Source: Clostridia bacterium
Lineage (GTDB): Bacteria; Bacillota; Clostridia; UMGS1883
Reading direction: 5' to 3'
NCBI GenBank assembly: GCA_017440585.1
Contig: JAFSGW010000043.1
Coordinates: 1 to 45,076, forward strand
Length of the DNA: 45,076 nt
Shown piece by piece: positions 20,384-30,149 of the stretch (its first letter is position 1; the number at the start of each line of letters is the position of its first letter). The notes below the pieces were generated by a model, which did no database searches, had not been told where the DNA came from, and worked only from the letters and a program-made list of their open reading frames with translations. Both the position numbers and the translations under genes were made by a program.

Positions 20384-22816
20384 ATGAAAAAGAAGGTTTT
20401 AATTTCTTTCATTGCTCTTGTTTGCCTTGTTTTTTGTTTAAGCATGATTTCTGCTCAGGCAGAGGTTATTACAGGTGAATGCGGTGAAAATGCCCTTTAC
20501 AGCTTAAATACCGAAACAGGCGTGATGACAATAAGCGGTGAAGGTAAAATGAATGATTACGGATGGGGCAATACACCCTGGGAGTACAACAAGGATTACA
20601 TTAAGAGTGTTGTAATCGAAGAAGGTATAACAACAGTTGGTGCATATGCATTTAAGGAATGCCCTCAGCTGACAACAATAAGCCTTCCCGATGGCTTGGA
20701 GGAGATCAAGGACAGTGCCTTCTACTACAGCAGTAAAATACAGGACTTTACAATTCCCGAAAGCGTGAAGCTTATAGAAACAGGTGCATTCATAGGCTGT
20801 GGTGAGCTTACGGAGATTATTATACCCGACAACGTGGAAGAAATCGGCAACAGTGCTTTTGCGGGCTGTATGAAGGTTGAAAAGGTTGTGCTTGGTGAAA
20901 AGCTTGAGCTTATTGATGACTACGCCTTCTCAAGCTTGAAAATTACAGAGCTTGTAATTCCCGACAGCGTGACATATATAGGCAGGGAAGCCTTCAGTGG
21001 ATGCACAAACCTTAAAGAGGTTACCATAGGTGAAAAGGTTAACTACTTAGGAAGCGGTATATTCAGTTCTTCAAGAAACCTTGAAAAGATAACATGGAAG
21101 GCAAAGGATGCAGGCGATTCCTATTCGGGAAGCAATCTTTTTAATACAGAAAAGAAGGTTACCCTTGTAATTACTGATAACGTTGAAAAAATCCCTGCAT
21201 ATTGTTTTGAATCCACACTTGGTATATGGATAAACGATATAACAATAGGAAAGAATGTAAAGGAAATAGGTGCATCTGCTTTCAAAAACGGAAGGGTTAC
21301 AACTGTTAATATTGCAGATTTGGGTGCCTGGTGCCAGATTGATTTTGAAGATGAAAACTCCAACCCCATAAAGAGTGCAACAATGTTTTATGTTGACGGC
21401 AAGGTTGTAGAGGATTTAGTTGTTCCCGATAACGTACAAAAAATCGGCAATTATGCTTTTTATTGTGCTACTGCATTAAAGACCGTTACAATACCCGACA
21501 GCGTGAAAACAATCGGGAATTATGCCTTTGCTTTCTGTAAGGGCATGACAAACCTTGAGCTTGGTGAAAATGTTGCAGCTATCGGAGATTTTGCCTTTGA
21601 AGGTTGTGAGGTGCTTGAAAATATTACATCTTATGACAATATTGTGAAGGTGGGCACAGAGGCTATACATGACACACCTTATTTTAAGAGTATTATGTCT
21701 GCTAAAAAGCCCGTTTACCTTGGTAAGTGCTTGATTTCTATTCGTCCCGATGTGATTGGTACCGATCTGGTTGTTGAAGATGGCACAAAGGGTATTGCTA
21801 ATTCTGCATTTCAGAATTTCACTGGCATTCAGAATATTACAATACCCGACAGCGTGGAATATATCGGCAACAGAGCCTTTTCATATTGTTCAGGTGTTAA
21901 AACACTTACAATAGGCACGGGACTTAAAGAGGCTGACGAATTCGCTTTTGAATCCTGCGGTAAGGCAATAACCTTCAATTATAACGGCACAATCAGCGAT
22001 TGGGCAAAAATTGAATTTGCAAATCATACTGCAAACCCTGCGCATAACACTATAGGCTCCTGGACAAGCGGTACGTTTTATGTAGACGGTAACGAAGTTA
22101 TGGGTGATATAGTAATTGAAGAAGGGGTAGAGAAAATAGGTAATTACACCTTCTATAACCTGAAGAATATTACCTCCGTGACACTTCCTGACAGCTTAAA
22201 AACTGTTGGTGAATATGCTTTCTATGCCTGCAACGGTATGACAAAGCTTGACTTGGGCTCCGGCGTTGAGGTTATTGACAACCATGCGTTTGAGAATTGC
22301 GGCAGATTAACTTCTGTAACAATTCCTGACAGCGTTTACGAAATTGCCATATATGCATTCAAGGGAGGCAGTAATCTTACTGAGGTTAAGTTAGGCAAGG
22401 GTGTTGAAGATATACAGTCTTATGCATTTAACTCGTGCAACAAATTAACGGACGTGTATTATGCAGGCAGTCGTGGGATGTGGAGAAAAGTGTCCATAGG
22501 CACACCAAATGACAGCCTTGAAATTGCTACTATGCATTACGGCATTGAAATGCCCGGTGAAATTGATATGGAAGTAACCCAGACCTGGTATGACAGTGTA
22601 ATAATCGAAAGCGATGAAATTAAGGAAGAAAACAAGATTGTTGCAATAAAGTTTACAGGCGATAGCTACGTTCACGAAGAGGTTAATTTTGAAGACGGCT
22701 TCGGCGAGGTTGAATGCAGTGGGGCAGAATCTGTGAAAATTTTCGTATGGGAAAGCTACGAAACAATGAAGCCCTTATGTGAGCCTATCGAATTTGAATT
22801 CAGTACCGACTATTAA
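20384..22816 (+). CDS. Secreted BspA-like leucine-rich-repeat (LRR_5) protein
   Basis: 810 residues. The signal peptide ends near residue 26 (SAQAE). A short N-terminal domain (GECGENALYSLNTETGVMTISGEG) precedes many ~23-residue LRR_5 repeats of the form IPDSVxxIGxxAFxxCxxLxxVxxG, running from ~65 to ~735 with two interruptions near 300-345 and 550-600 (DLGAWCQIDFEDENSNP and DWAKIEFANHTANP, both preceding FYVDGxxV). The C-terminal ~75 residues form a beta domain without repeats. BspA-type proteins are surface or secreted binding proteins; the ligand here is unknown. No LPxTG motif, SLH domain or membrane anchor is seen at the C-terminus, so attachment is unclear. Confidence 0.88.
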   Translation: MKKKVLISFIALVCLVFCLSMISAQAEVITGECGENALYSLNTETGVMTISGEGKMNDYGWGNTPWEYNKDYIKSVVIEEGITTVGAYAFKECPQLTTISLPDGLEEIKDSAFYYSSKIQDFTIPESVKLIETGAFIGCGELTEIIIPDNVEEIGNSAFAGCMKVEKVVLGEKLELIDDYAFSSLKITELVIPDSVTYIGREAFSGCTNLKEVTIGEKVNYLGSGIFSSSRNLEKITWKAKDAGDSYSGSNLFNTEKKVTLVITDNVEKIPAYCFESTLGIWINDITIGKNVKEIGASAFKNGRVTTVNIADLGAWCQIDFEDENSNPIKSATMFYVDGKVVEDLVVPDNVQKIGNYAFYCATALKTVTIPDSVKTIGNYAFAFCKGMTNLELGENVAAIGDFAFEGCEVLENITSYDNIVKVGTEAIHDTPYFKSIMSAKKPVYLGKCLISIRPDVIGTDLVVEDGTKGIANSAFQNFTGIQNITIPDSVEYIGNRAFSYCSGVKTLTIGTGLKEADEFAFESCGKAITFNYNGTISDWAKIEFANHTANPAHNTIGSWTSGTFYVDGNEVMGDIVIEEGVEKIGNYTFYNLKNITSVTLPDSLKTVGEYAFYACNGMTKLDLGSGVEVIDNHAFENCGRLTSVTIPDSVYEIAIYAFKGGSNLTEVKLGKGVEDIQSYAFNSCNKLTDVYYAGSRGMWRKVSIGTPNDSLEIATMHYGIEMPGEIDMEVTQTWYDSVIIESDEIKEENKIVAIKFTGDSYVHEEVNFEDGFGEVECSGAESVKIFVWESYETMKPLCEPIEFEFSTDY

Positions 22817-22819
22817 TTA

Positions 22820-22852
22820 AAAAAGGAAGAAGCGGTTTGCTTCTTCCTTTTT
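22820..22852. terminator. Bidirectional terminator between the LRR gene and engB
   Basis: A 14-bp perfect stem, A5GGAAGAAGC with its complement (22820-22833, 22839-22852), has a 5-base loop and A/T tracts on both sides. Confidence 0.85.
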
Positions 22853-22861
22853 GTGTGTAAA

Positions 22862-23455
22862 TTATTTTTCAACCTCACAGATTTCGCATATTGCTTCCCA
22901 GGCATCGTCAACGCCGAGACCTGTTTGGGCAGAAAAGGGAATCATGATATCGTCATCTGTTAAGTTTAATGTGTAGTAAATATCATCAAGATGGTCGTTT
23001 AATTTTGTTTTTGCGATTTTGTCGCACTTGGTAACAAAAATTAAAAGATAACCGTGACGTTCTCTTATCCAGTCTGCCATCTGGGCATCTTCCTTTGTGG
23101 GCTTATGACGGGCATCCACCAGAAGTGCTGTGATTTTCAGCTGTTCACGTGAGTTGAGGTAGGTTTCAATCATTTTACCCCATTTTGCCTTTTCTTCCTT
23201 GCTTACCTGAGCAAAGCCGTAACCGGGAAGGTCAACAAAGTTTATTGCATTGTCGATATTATAAAAGTTGATGGTTGCGGTTTTGCCGGGCTTGGAGCTT
23301 GTACGGGCAAGGCTCTTGCGGTTTAAGAGCTTATTTATAAAGCTCGATTTACCAACATTACTTCTGCCTGCAAAGGCAATGTCGGGAAAAGAGGTGTCGG
23401 GATACTGCTTGGGGTTTACTGCAGATATTGTAAGTGAAGCGTTATGAATGTTCAT
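22862..23455 (-). CDS. engB: Ribosome biogenesis GTP-binding protein EngB (YsxC/YihA)
   Basis: 197 residues. G1 GRSNVGKSSFIN near 31, switch-I segment SKPGKTATINFY, G3 VDLPGYGFA near 76, G4 TKCD near 143 and G5 SAQTG near 174, all in family order. It is an essential GTPase in assembly of the large ribosomal subunit. Its ATG overlaps the lon stop (ATGA), with AAAGGAG inside the lon end, so the two are translated together. The lon-engB order is common in Firmicutes. Confidence 0.96.
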   Translation of the reverse strand: MNIHNASLTISAVNPKQYPDTSFPDIAFAGRSNVGKSSFINKLLNRKSLARTSSKPGKTATINFYNIDNAINFVDLPGYGFAQVSKEEKAKWGKMIETYLNSREQLKITALLVDARHKPTKEDAQMADWIRERHGYLLIFVTKCDKIAKTKLNDHLDDIYYTLNLTDDDIMIPFSAQTGLGVDDAWEAICEICEVEK

Positions 23456-25848
23456 GCTGTTACTCCTTTGTGGGGATTGCTCCGTGCCTTTGAGGGGGTA
23501 AAGACAGTATCTTCCTTTTTGCCCTTTTGGGGAAGAAGAGCTGTGCCTATAACCTCATCCGCAGAGGAAACAACCTTGAATGCTATTTTTTTGCGGACAT
23601 TTTCGGGAATATCCTTTAAGTCCTTTTCGTTTTCACGGGGGATAATGATTGTATCAACACCACTGCGGTATGCAGCAAGCACTTTTTCTTTCAGACCACC
23701 TATTGCAAGCACTCTGCCGCGGATGGTAATTTCGCCCGTCATTGCAAGGCGGGGGCGTACTGCCCTTTTTGTAAGTGCACTTACAAGTGCAGTTGCAATT
23801 GTAATACCTGCAGAGGGACCATCCTTGGGCGTTGCACCCTCGGGCACGTGAATGTGAATATCGCAGTTTTTGTAGAAGGAGGGGTCAATGGAATATGTGT
23901 CTGCCTTGGAGCGGATGTAGGAAATGGCTGCCTTTGCCGATTCCTTCATAACATCGCCCAGGCTTCCCGTAAGCTCAATTTTGCCCGTGCCTTCCATAAT
24001 GTTTACTTCGATGGAAAGTGTGTCGCCACCAACCTGAGTCCATGCAAGACCTGTTACAACACCGACCTCACCTTCGCCTGTTGCCTTATCAAAGGTGAAC
24101 TTGGGAGCACCGAGGTATTTTTCAAGAACTGCTTTTGTGACAGTTACGCTCTTTTTGCCTTCTTCGGAAAGCTCTACGGCACATTTACGGCAGATTGATG
24201 CAATGGTACGCTCTAAGGTACGTACACCCGATTCCTTAGTGTAGCCGTTTATAATATCAAGAAGAATTTCGGAGGAAATTTTAAGCTGTGACTTTTTAAG
24301 TCCGTGAAGCTTAATCTGCTTGGGAACAAGGTGACGGGAGGCAATCTGAAGCTTTTCTTCGTCTGTGTAGCCGGGCACCTCGATTAATTCCATTCGGTCA
24401 AGAAGGGGACGGGAAACTGTGGATAAGTCGTTAGCGGTTGTTATAAACATTACGCGGGATAAATCCACGGGGATTTCCATATAGTGGTCAGTAAAGGCAT
24501 TGTTCTGGTCAGAGTCCAGAACCTCCAGAAGTGCAGATGCAGGGTCACCCTTATAGTCACGGGAGAGCTTGTCGATTTCATCCAAAAGAATGATAGGGTT
24601 TGATGACTTTGCCTTTATAAGAGCATTTATTATTCTGCCGGGAAGAGCACCTACGTAGGTACGTCTGTGACCCATGATTTCTGCTTCATCACGTACACCA
24701 CCTAAGGAGATACGAGTATAGTTTCTGCCCATAGCCTCAGCAAGAGATTTTACGATTGATGTTTTACCGACACCGGGAGGACCGTACAGACATAAAATTG
24801 CAGGAGCCTTACCACCCGTGAGATTATGTACTGCAAGATGCTCTATGATTCTGTCTTTAACCTCTTTCATGCCGTAGTGGTCACGCTCAATAATTTCCTT
24901 CGAGGCGGAAATATCGGTGTTTTCCTTAGTGGTTTTGTTCCAGGGAAGGTTAAAGAGTGTGTCAAGATAACCATGTGAAATTGCACTTTCGGGAGACTGA
25001 GGGCTTAAACGTGTAAGCCTGTCAAGCTCCTTTTTAATTCTTTCTGTTACATATTCGGGGCACTCAAGGTCGGCAAGCTTCTTTTCATACTCTTCAATGT
25101 CTTTTAAGTTGCCATCCTTTTCGCCTAATTCTGCAGCGATTGCCTTTGCTTCCTCACGGAGGAAGTATTCGCGGTTGTTTTCGTCCATCTGCTCCTTAAC
25201 ACGAGCCATAAGGTCGGATTCAACCTGGAGAACCTTTACCTCACGGATAAGGTAGTCGATAAGGAGCAAAAGTCTGTTCTTTACGTTCTTTGTTTCAAGA
25301 ATTTTTTGTTTGTCTTCAATTTCGGCAAGGAAATTTTCGGCAATGGAGTCGGCAAGTGTAGAAGGGCTTTCCTCGTTGATGCCTGCTATGAGTGTATCAG
25401 GAGAAGCCTTTGTATTTGCACGGAAGTAAAGGTCGATGAGGGAATGAATCTGCCTTGAAATTGCACTATATTCCTCACTGCCAAGGGTTTTGAAGCTTGA
25501 ATTTGCCTCGGTTATTGTTGCTTTGATGTAGCTTCCCTTAGTGTCGATAGAATTGTAGGTCGCACGGCATACACCTTCTGCAAGCACCCTTATGCCTTCA
25601 CCGGGAAGACGGATAAACTGCTTGATTTTAACAACAGTACCTGTTTTGAAAACATCGTTGCCCGTAGGGTCTTCAATGCTTATGTCCTTTTGTGTTGTAA
25701 GAAACACAAGACCGTCGGATTCACTTGCTGCCTCTAAAGCCTTTATTGACTTTTTCCTTATAACGTCAAAATGAAATACCATATGAGGAAAAACCACAAG
25801 CCCGCGCATTGCTATTGCGGGAAGGGTTTTAGCTTTTATTTTAGCCAT
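23452..25848 (-). CDS. lon: ATP-dependent protease Lon
   Basis: 798 residues from the ATG at 25848 (MAKIKAKTLP), with AGGTG upstream; the in-frame extension to 25914 covers the promoter and is rejected. LON substrate-binding domain ~1-205, helical linker, AAA+ module with Walker A GPPGVGKTS (Lys362) and Walker B ILLDEIDKLS, and protease domain with the catalytic dyad Ser679 (PKDGPSAG) and the Lys of GGLKEKV (about 720). It degrades misfolded and some regulatory proteins in the cytoplasm. No CIRCE-type or CtsR-type repeat was found in the short upstream region. Confidence 0.97.
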   Translation of the reverse strand: MAKIKAKTLPAIAMRGLVVFPHMVFHFDVIRKKSIKALEAASESDGLVFLTTQKDISIEDPTGNDVFKTGTVVKIKQFIRLPGEGIRVLAEGVCRATYNSIDTKGSYIKATITEANSSFKTLGSEEYSAISRQIHSLIDLYFRANTKASPDTLIAGINEESPSTLADSIAENFLAEIEDKQKILETKNVKNRLLLLIDYLIREVKVLQVESDLMARVKEQMDENNREYFLREEAKAIAAELGEKDGNLKDIEEYEKKLADLECPEYVTERIKKELDRLTRLSPQSPESAISHGYLDTLFNLPWNKTTKENTDISASKEIIERDHYGMKEVKDRIIEHLAVHNLTGGKAPAILCLYGPPGVGKTSIVKSLAEAMGRNYTRISLGGVRDEAEIMGHRRTYVGALPGRIINALIKAKSSNPIILLDEIDKLSRDYKGDPASALLEVLDSDQNNAFTDHYMEIPVDLSRVMFITTANDLSTVSRPLLDRMELIEVPGYTDEEKLQIASRHLVPKQIKLHGLKKSQLKISSEILLDIINGYTKESGVRTLERTIASICRKCAVELSEEGKKSVTVTKAVLEKYLGAPKFTFDKATGEGEVGVVTGLAWTQVGGDTLSIEVNIMEGTGKIELTGSLGDVMKESAKAAISYIRSKADTYSIDPSFYKNCDIHIHVPEGATPKDGPSAGITIATALVSALTKRAVRPRLAMTGEITIRGRVLAIGGLKEKVLAAYRSGVDTIIIPRENEKDLKDIPENVRKKIAFKVVSSADEVIGTALLPQKGKKEDTVFTPSKARSNPHKGVTA

Positions 25849-25885
25849 AATAATCACACCTATGCTTTTTAAAGTATCGATAGAG

Positions 25886-25914
25886 ATTATACTATAACAT
25901 AAGAAAAAAAGCAA
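25886..25914 (-). promoter_or_regulatory. Promoter of lon-engB
   Basis: On the minus strand: -35 TTGCTT (25914-25909), 17-base spacer, -10 TATAAT (25891-25886). Confidence 0.6.
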
Positions 25915-25987
25915 GAAGCATATTCTTCTTATTGTTGAATAAAAAAGAATTTCTGCGATGAAAATATAAAAAAGGAGTTGATTGGTA

Positions 25988-27079
25988 TTGAAAATAGTTA
26001 TTTATGCAGTTGTGGTTATGCTTGTTTCGATGTTTTCCTACGCTGCGGGAGAAAGTGCCGAAAGGGTAAAAAACGATGCTGAAGGGGAAAGGGTTGTTGT
26101 AAGGGAGATTCAGAGTGAGCCTGTTATACCTGATGGTAAAGAAGAGTTTACAAAGGTTGTGGAAAGAGTTCTGCCGACTGTTGTGGGCATTGAAACGGTT
26201 TCGGGCAGACGGGGCGGCGAGGTGAGCCTGGGAAGCGGCGTTATTGTGTCGGAAATGGGGTATGTGATAACAAATCAGCATGTTGTGGGAGAAAGCCCTT
26301 ATAAAATTAATGTTACTCTCTCTGACGGAAGCGTGAAGGAGGCAGAGTTATGCTGGAGCGATAAAAGCCTTGATGTGGCAGTGGTTAAATTTAACGGAAA
26401 GGTGCCTTCGGTGGCGAAAATGGGTGAGTACAGTACCGTAATGGTAGGAGAGGATGTTTTTGCCATAGGAAACCCATTGAGTCTGCAGTTTGAAAGAAGC
26501 GTTACAAAGGGTATTGTAAGTGCTAAAAACAGAACTATAAGCATAGATGACGGAGAGAACAGGGTATACATGGAGGATCTGATACAGACAGATGCCTCCA
26601 TAAACCCGGGCAACTCCGGCGGACCGTTGATGAATGTAAAGGGTGAGGTTATAGGTATCAATACCATAAGGGTATCTTCTGCCGAGGGGATGGGCTTTGC
26701 CGTGCCCGTAAATATTTGCGAAAGCGTTATAAAAAGGCTTGAGGAAACGGGTGAATATGAAACCCCTTACCTTGGGCTTTATGCATACACCTCTCAGACA
26801 GCACGTTATTTAAAGGGCGATATGCCTCCCTTTAACGGGCTTTATGTGATAAGCCTTGACGTGAATGCCCCTGCATATAAGTCAGGAATACGCTACGGCG
26901 ATGTTATAACAAAAATTAATTCAACCCCCGTTACCGGGATGCTTGAATTAAGGCGTGAGCTTTTTAAATACGGAGCAGAGGATACGATTTTCCTTACGGT
27001 TATACGCTCGGGAAAGGAAAGAGAGGTCAAGGTTGATCTTGAAAGCATGGGAAAAGAGGATAAAGGAGGAAATCAATAA
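25988..27079 (+). CDS. Membrane-anchored HtrA/DegP-like serine protease with PDZ domain
   Basis: 363 residues from the TTG at 25988 (MKIVIYAV); an alternative TTG at 25982 is only four bases from GGAG, so the start is uncertain. One N-terminal membrane segment (~1-20). Trypsin-like domain with catalytic His98 (TNQHVVG), Asp129 (DKSLDVAVVKF) and Ser210 (NPGNSGGPL). PDZ domain ~260-355 (YVISLDVNAPAYKSGIRYGDVI). The family performs quality control of exported proteins at the outer face of the membrane. It is divergent from lon, another stress protease. A ribosome site AAAGGAG is present. No terminator follows before the maf promoter. Confidence 0.9.
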   Translation: MKIVIYAVVVMLVSMFSYAAGESAERVKNDAEGERVVVREIQSEPVIPDGKEEFTKVVERVLPTVVGIETVSGRRGGEVSLGSGVIVSEMGYVITNQHVVGESPYKINVTLSDGSVKEAELCWSDKSLDVAVVKFNGKVPSVAKMGEYSTVMVGEDVFAIGNPLSLQFERSVTKGIVSAKNRTISIDDGENRVYMEDLIQTDASINPGNSGGPLMNVKGEVIGINTIRVSSAEGMGFAVPVNICESVIKRLEETGEYETPYLGLYAYTSQTARYLKGDMPPFNGLYVISLDVNAPAYKSGIRYGDVITKINSTPVTGMLELRRELFKYGAEDTIFLTVIRSGKEREVKVDLESMGKEDKGGNQ

Positions 27080-27098
27080 AAAAATAGTGAAGATTTAG

Positions 27099-27127
27099 TT
27101 GAAAAACAAACAGGAATGTGATATGAT
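27099..27127 (+). promoter_or_regulatory. Promoter of the maf-mre-min cluster
   Basis: -35 TTGAAA (27099-27104), 17-base spacer, -10 TATGAT (27122-27127), 50 bases before the maf ATG. Confidence 0.65.
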
Positions 27128-27177
27128 ATTTCAGTCAAGGAGTGTCTTGTCTTATTTGTGTGGAAAGGAGCAGTCTT

Positions 27178-27759
27178 ATGAAAAACTTTATACTGGCATC
27201 GCAGTCGCCAAGAAGGCAGGAAATTTTAAAGGAAGCAGGTGTTATACACCGCGTTATTCCCTCTGATGCAGATGAAAACATATCCGATGCTCTTCCACCT
27301 GAAAAATACGTTATGGAGCTTGCACTTTTAAAGGGCGCCGCTGTTGCAAAAAATGCAGAAAAGAACGATATTGTTATATCGGCAGATACAATAGTTGTTC
27401 TTGATGGCGAGATAATGGGTAAGCCGAAGGACTTTGAGGATGCAAAAAGTATGCTCATGAAGCTTTCGGGAAAATGGCACAGCGTTCTTACAGGCTATTC
27501 CGTTATAAGCGGTGCAGACGGTTCTGCAAGCGTAAAATATGAGGAAACGAAGGTTAAGTTCCGTGAAATTACCGAAAAGGAGGCTCTGCGCTACATAAGA
27601 AGCGGTGAGAGCATGGACAAGGCAGGAAGCTACGGCATACAGGGCAAGGGCAGGCTTTTGGTTGAAAGAATAGATGGCGACTACTTCAATGTGGTTGGTT
27701 TACCAATTTGTGCTCTTGCAAAAATGCTTAAGGAAGATTTCGGAATTGATATATTGTAA
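27178..27759 (+). CDS. maf: Maf-family nucleoside triphosphate pyrophosphatase
   Basis: 193 residues from the ATG at 27178, set by AAAGGAG; a longer ATG-initiated frame from 27142 precedes the ribosome site. Signatures: ASQSPRRQEIL (residues 6-16), SADTIVVLDGEIMGKPKD (~65-82) and DKAGSYGIQGKG (~144-155). Maf proteins hydrolyse non-canonical or canonical NTPs to NMPs and in Bacillus affect septum formation; maf next to mreBCD is a classical Firmicutes arrangement. First gene of the cluster. Confidence 0.95.
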   Translation: MKNFILASQSPRRQEILKEAGVIHRVIPSDADENISDALPPEKYVMELALLKGAAVAKNAEKNDIVISADTIVVLDGEIMGKPKDFEDAKSMLMKLSGKWHSVLTGYSVISGADGSASVKYEETKVKFREITEKEALRYIRSGESMDKAGSYGIQGKGRLLVERIDGDYFNVVGLPICALAKMLKEDFGIDIL

Positions 27760-27774
27760 TTGAGGATTGATTTT

Positions 27775-28773
27775 ATGCGGGGACTTTGCGTTGATCTCGG
27801 TACGGGAAGCACCTGGGTTTGTTCCTTGCCCGGAGGGGCAACGGTTTGTGAGCCCAGCGTTGTAACCGTTGATACAGAAGATGGTATAATAATTGATGCA
27901 GGCAGTATTTCAAAGGAAGCCATTGGTAAAACGCCTGAAAGCTTAATGGCGATAAAACCTCTCTCAGGTGGCGTTATTGCTGATTATTCGGCGGCTGAGG
28001 GCATGGTTAAAATGCTTGTTAAAAAGGCATTGAACAGAACTGTTCTGACGGGTGTTACAGCCTTGGTGACGACACCCTCCAATGCGACACAGATGGAAAG
28101 GCGTGCAGCGGCTGAAACTGTTAAAAACTTAGGTGTTTCAACTGCCTATACAATTCCCGGCAGTATGGCGGCGGCACTTGGTGCAGGCGTAAATGTGCTC
28201 ACCCCTACGGGTAACATGGTTGTTGATATTGGAGCAGGCACGGCAGATTCTGCAGTTATTGCCCTTGGAACAATTGCCACGGGAAACTGCATTAAGGAAG
28301 CAGGCGACAGCATGGATGCTGCCATTGTTTCCTACGTGAAGAGAAAATATAATGTTATAATAGGCGAAAACACAGCGGAGAAAATGAAAATTGAGCTTGG
28401 CTGTGCACTGCCTAAGGCTAAAAACGAGCTGAAAAAGTATAAAGGACGGGATATTTCCACGGGGCTTCCCAGGGAAATTGCTCTTTACAGCGAGGAAATA
28501 CGCCTTGTTGTTGCAGACATAATTAAGAAGATTATTGATTCGGTTATTATAACACTTGAAAAAACACCTCCGGAGCTTCTCAGTGATGTAATGGAGGCAG
28601 GAATTATACTTACGGGCGGTTGCTCAAATCTTTACGGAATAGAAGAGCTTTTTACACAGAAGACGGGCTTTAAAACAAAGGTGGCAGAGAGCCCATCGGG
28701 ATGCACAATCCGTGGTGCACAGAAGGTTATAAGCGATAAAAAGCTCAAAAAATTACTTAAAATAACTGATTGA
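27775..28773 (+). CDS. mreB: MreB-like actin homologue (rod shape-determining protein)
   Basis: 332 residues from the ATG at 27775 with GAGG nine bases upstream, rather than the TTG at 27760. Actin-fold motifs: phosphate-1 DLGTGS (6-11; DLGTAN in most MreB), IKPLSGGVIADYSAAEGM (normally RPLKDGVIADF), phosphate-2 DIGAGTADSAV (normally DIGGGTTEIAV) and TGGCSNLYG (normally TGGGALL). Length and the mreC-mreD neighbours support MreB. The substitutions show it has diverged and may be a specialised paralogue. It polymerises under the membrane and guides the elongation machinery. Confidence 0.85.
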   Translation: MRGLCVDLGTGSTWVCSLPGGATVCEPSVVTVDTEDGIIIDAGSISKEAIGKTPESLMAIKPLSGGVIADYSAAEGMVKMLVKKALNRTVLTGVTALVTTPSNATQMERRAAAETVKNLGVSTAYTIPGSMAAALGAGVNVLTPTGNMVVDIGAGTADSAVIALGTIATGNCIKEAGDSMDAAIVSYVKRKYNVIIGENTAEKMKIELGCALPKAKNELKKYKGRDISTGLPREIALYSEEIRLVVADIIKKIIDSVIITLEKTPPELLSDVMEAGIILTGGCSNLYGIEELFTQKTGFKTKVAESPSGCTIRGAQKVISDKKLKKLLKITD

Positions 28774-28802
28774 CAGAGGGTTAATCCCGGGATGTGAATT
28801 AA

Positions 28803-29621
28803 ATGAAAAGATTTTCCAAAAATTTTTATATAAGAGTTGCTGTTGCCAGTGCAGTAATACTGCTTGTGATGGCAATTTCCACTTTGTCTGTGGGAAAGGC
28901 AGATATACTTACAAATGCTGTGAATATGGTCACAGAACCCATGCAGAAGTGCTTTAGCTTTGTTTACGACAAGGTTTCCGGGGTTGTTGACTCCTTTGTT
29001 AAGGCAGGCAGCTATGCTGAAGAAAATGAGCTTTTGAAGGCGAGAATTGCCATACTTGAAAATGACTATTCCGACATTGAGGCTTACAAAGCTGAAAATG
29101 AGAGGCTTCTTAATCTTCTTAACATGAAGTCGTCAATGCCGCAGCTTAACCTTCAGGGAGCCTCTGTAATTTCCATTGAGGCAGACAACTGGTACAATGT
29201 TATATCCATTGACAAGGGCTCAGGCATGGGCGTTAAGCTCAATGATGTTGTGCTGACGGCACAGGGGCTCGTGGGCACTGTTTACGAGGTGGGCACAACC
29301 TGGGCAAAGGTAAGGGAAATTGTTGACATGGAGTCATCCATAAGCGTGGTTTGTGCAAGAACGGGCGACAGAGGTGTGCTTGAGGGCGACTTTAACCTTG
29401 CGGCAAAGGGCAGATGTAAGCTTAATTATCTGCCAAAGAATGCAAAGGTTGTTATAGGTGACAGAATTGAAATATCCGATACGGGAAGCATTTATCCCAA
29501 GGGTGTTTATGTAGGTAAAATTGTTGAAATTTATGACGATGATGACGGGTTGACACTTACTGCAATTGTTGAAAGTGAGGTTAACTTCAATTCACTCAGT
29601 GAGGTGCTTGTAGGAAGCTGA
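28803..29621 (+). CDS. mreC: Rod shape-determining protein MreC
   Basis: 272 residues. N-terminal membrane helix (~12-30), coiled coil with heptads (~65-105; ENELLKARIAILENDY, KAENERLLNLLN), then the extracytoplasmic double beta-barrel domain (GASVISIEADNWYNVISIDKGSGMGV, VGTVYEVGTTWAKVREIVD). It links MreB to the penicillin-binding proteins of elongation. The ribosome site is weak (GGGATGTG), suggesting coupling to upstream translation. Confidence 0.93.
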   Translation: MKRFSKNFYIRVAVASAVILLVMAISTLSVGKADILTNAVNMVTEPMQKCFSFVYDKVSGVVDSFVKAGSYAEENELLKARIAILENDYSDIEAYKAENERLLNLLNMKSSMPQLNLQGASVISIEADNWYNVISIDKGSGMGVKLNDVVLTAQGLVGTVYEVGTTWAKVREIVDMESSISVVCARTGDRGVLEGDFNLAAKGRCKLNYLPKNAKVVIGDRIEISDTGSIYPKGVYVGKIVEIYDDDDGLTLTAIVESEVNFNSLSEVLVGS

Positions 29622-29636
29622 TGAAGGAGGGATAAA

Positions 29637-30149
29637 ATGAGCTTAAGATATAAATCGGTTATGCTGGCTGTGGTTATTTTGCTTCAGCTCACAGTGTTGT
29701 CTCATTTTACTCCCTTTGGCATTATTCCAAACTACATTCTTGTGTTTACCCTTGCTGTGTGTATTATATGTGACAGTGTTGAAAGTGTGGTTTTTGCCGC
29801 ATGTATCGGGCTTCTTGCAGATATGCTCACGGGAGCACCTATGGGGCTTAACACAATTATTTACATGTACCTTGCAATTTTTGCAGTTGCAGTTACGGGC
29901 ATGGTTTACACAAAAAGCATAAAGGTTGTTACTCCCATGTGCTTTATCGGAGCCTTTTTATACGAGCTTATATTCGGTGTTTTAAGCTCTCTTATGCGAG
30001 GCTCGGCATTTTATCCCGAGGCAATTTTCCGTGTTATTCTGCCATCGGCATTTATTAACACTCTCATTTTCATTCCCGTGTACTTTGTTTTGTCAAAGCT
30101 CAGGTTTGAGAAGAGGAGAAAGGGGATAAAATATGAACGGCAGATATAG
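29637..30149 (+). CDS. mreD: Rod shape-determining protein MreD
   Basis: 170 residues, almost entirely five or so membrane helices (~8-25, ~32-55, ~58-80, ~95-125, ~135-155), with the typical FGIIPNYILVFT and GLLADMLTGAPMGLNTIIYMY segments. AAGGAGG before the ATG. The gene overlaps the next by 17 bases. Partner of MreC in the elongasome. Confidence 0.92.
   Translation: MSLRYKSVMLAVVILLQLTVLSHFTPFGIIPNYILVFTLAVCIICDSVESVVFAACIGLLADMLTGAPMGLNTIIYMYLAIFAVAVTGMVYTKSIKVVTPMCFIGAFLYELIFGVLSSLMRGSAFYPEAIFRVILPSAFINTLIFIPVYFVLSKLRFEKRRKGIKYERQI

Noticed and set aside
25849-25987. CIRCE or CtsR operator controlling lon or the HtrA-like gene
   Set aside because: No CIRCE inverted repeat or tandem heptad was found by eye in the intergenic region.
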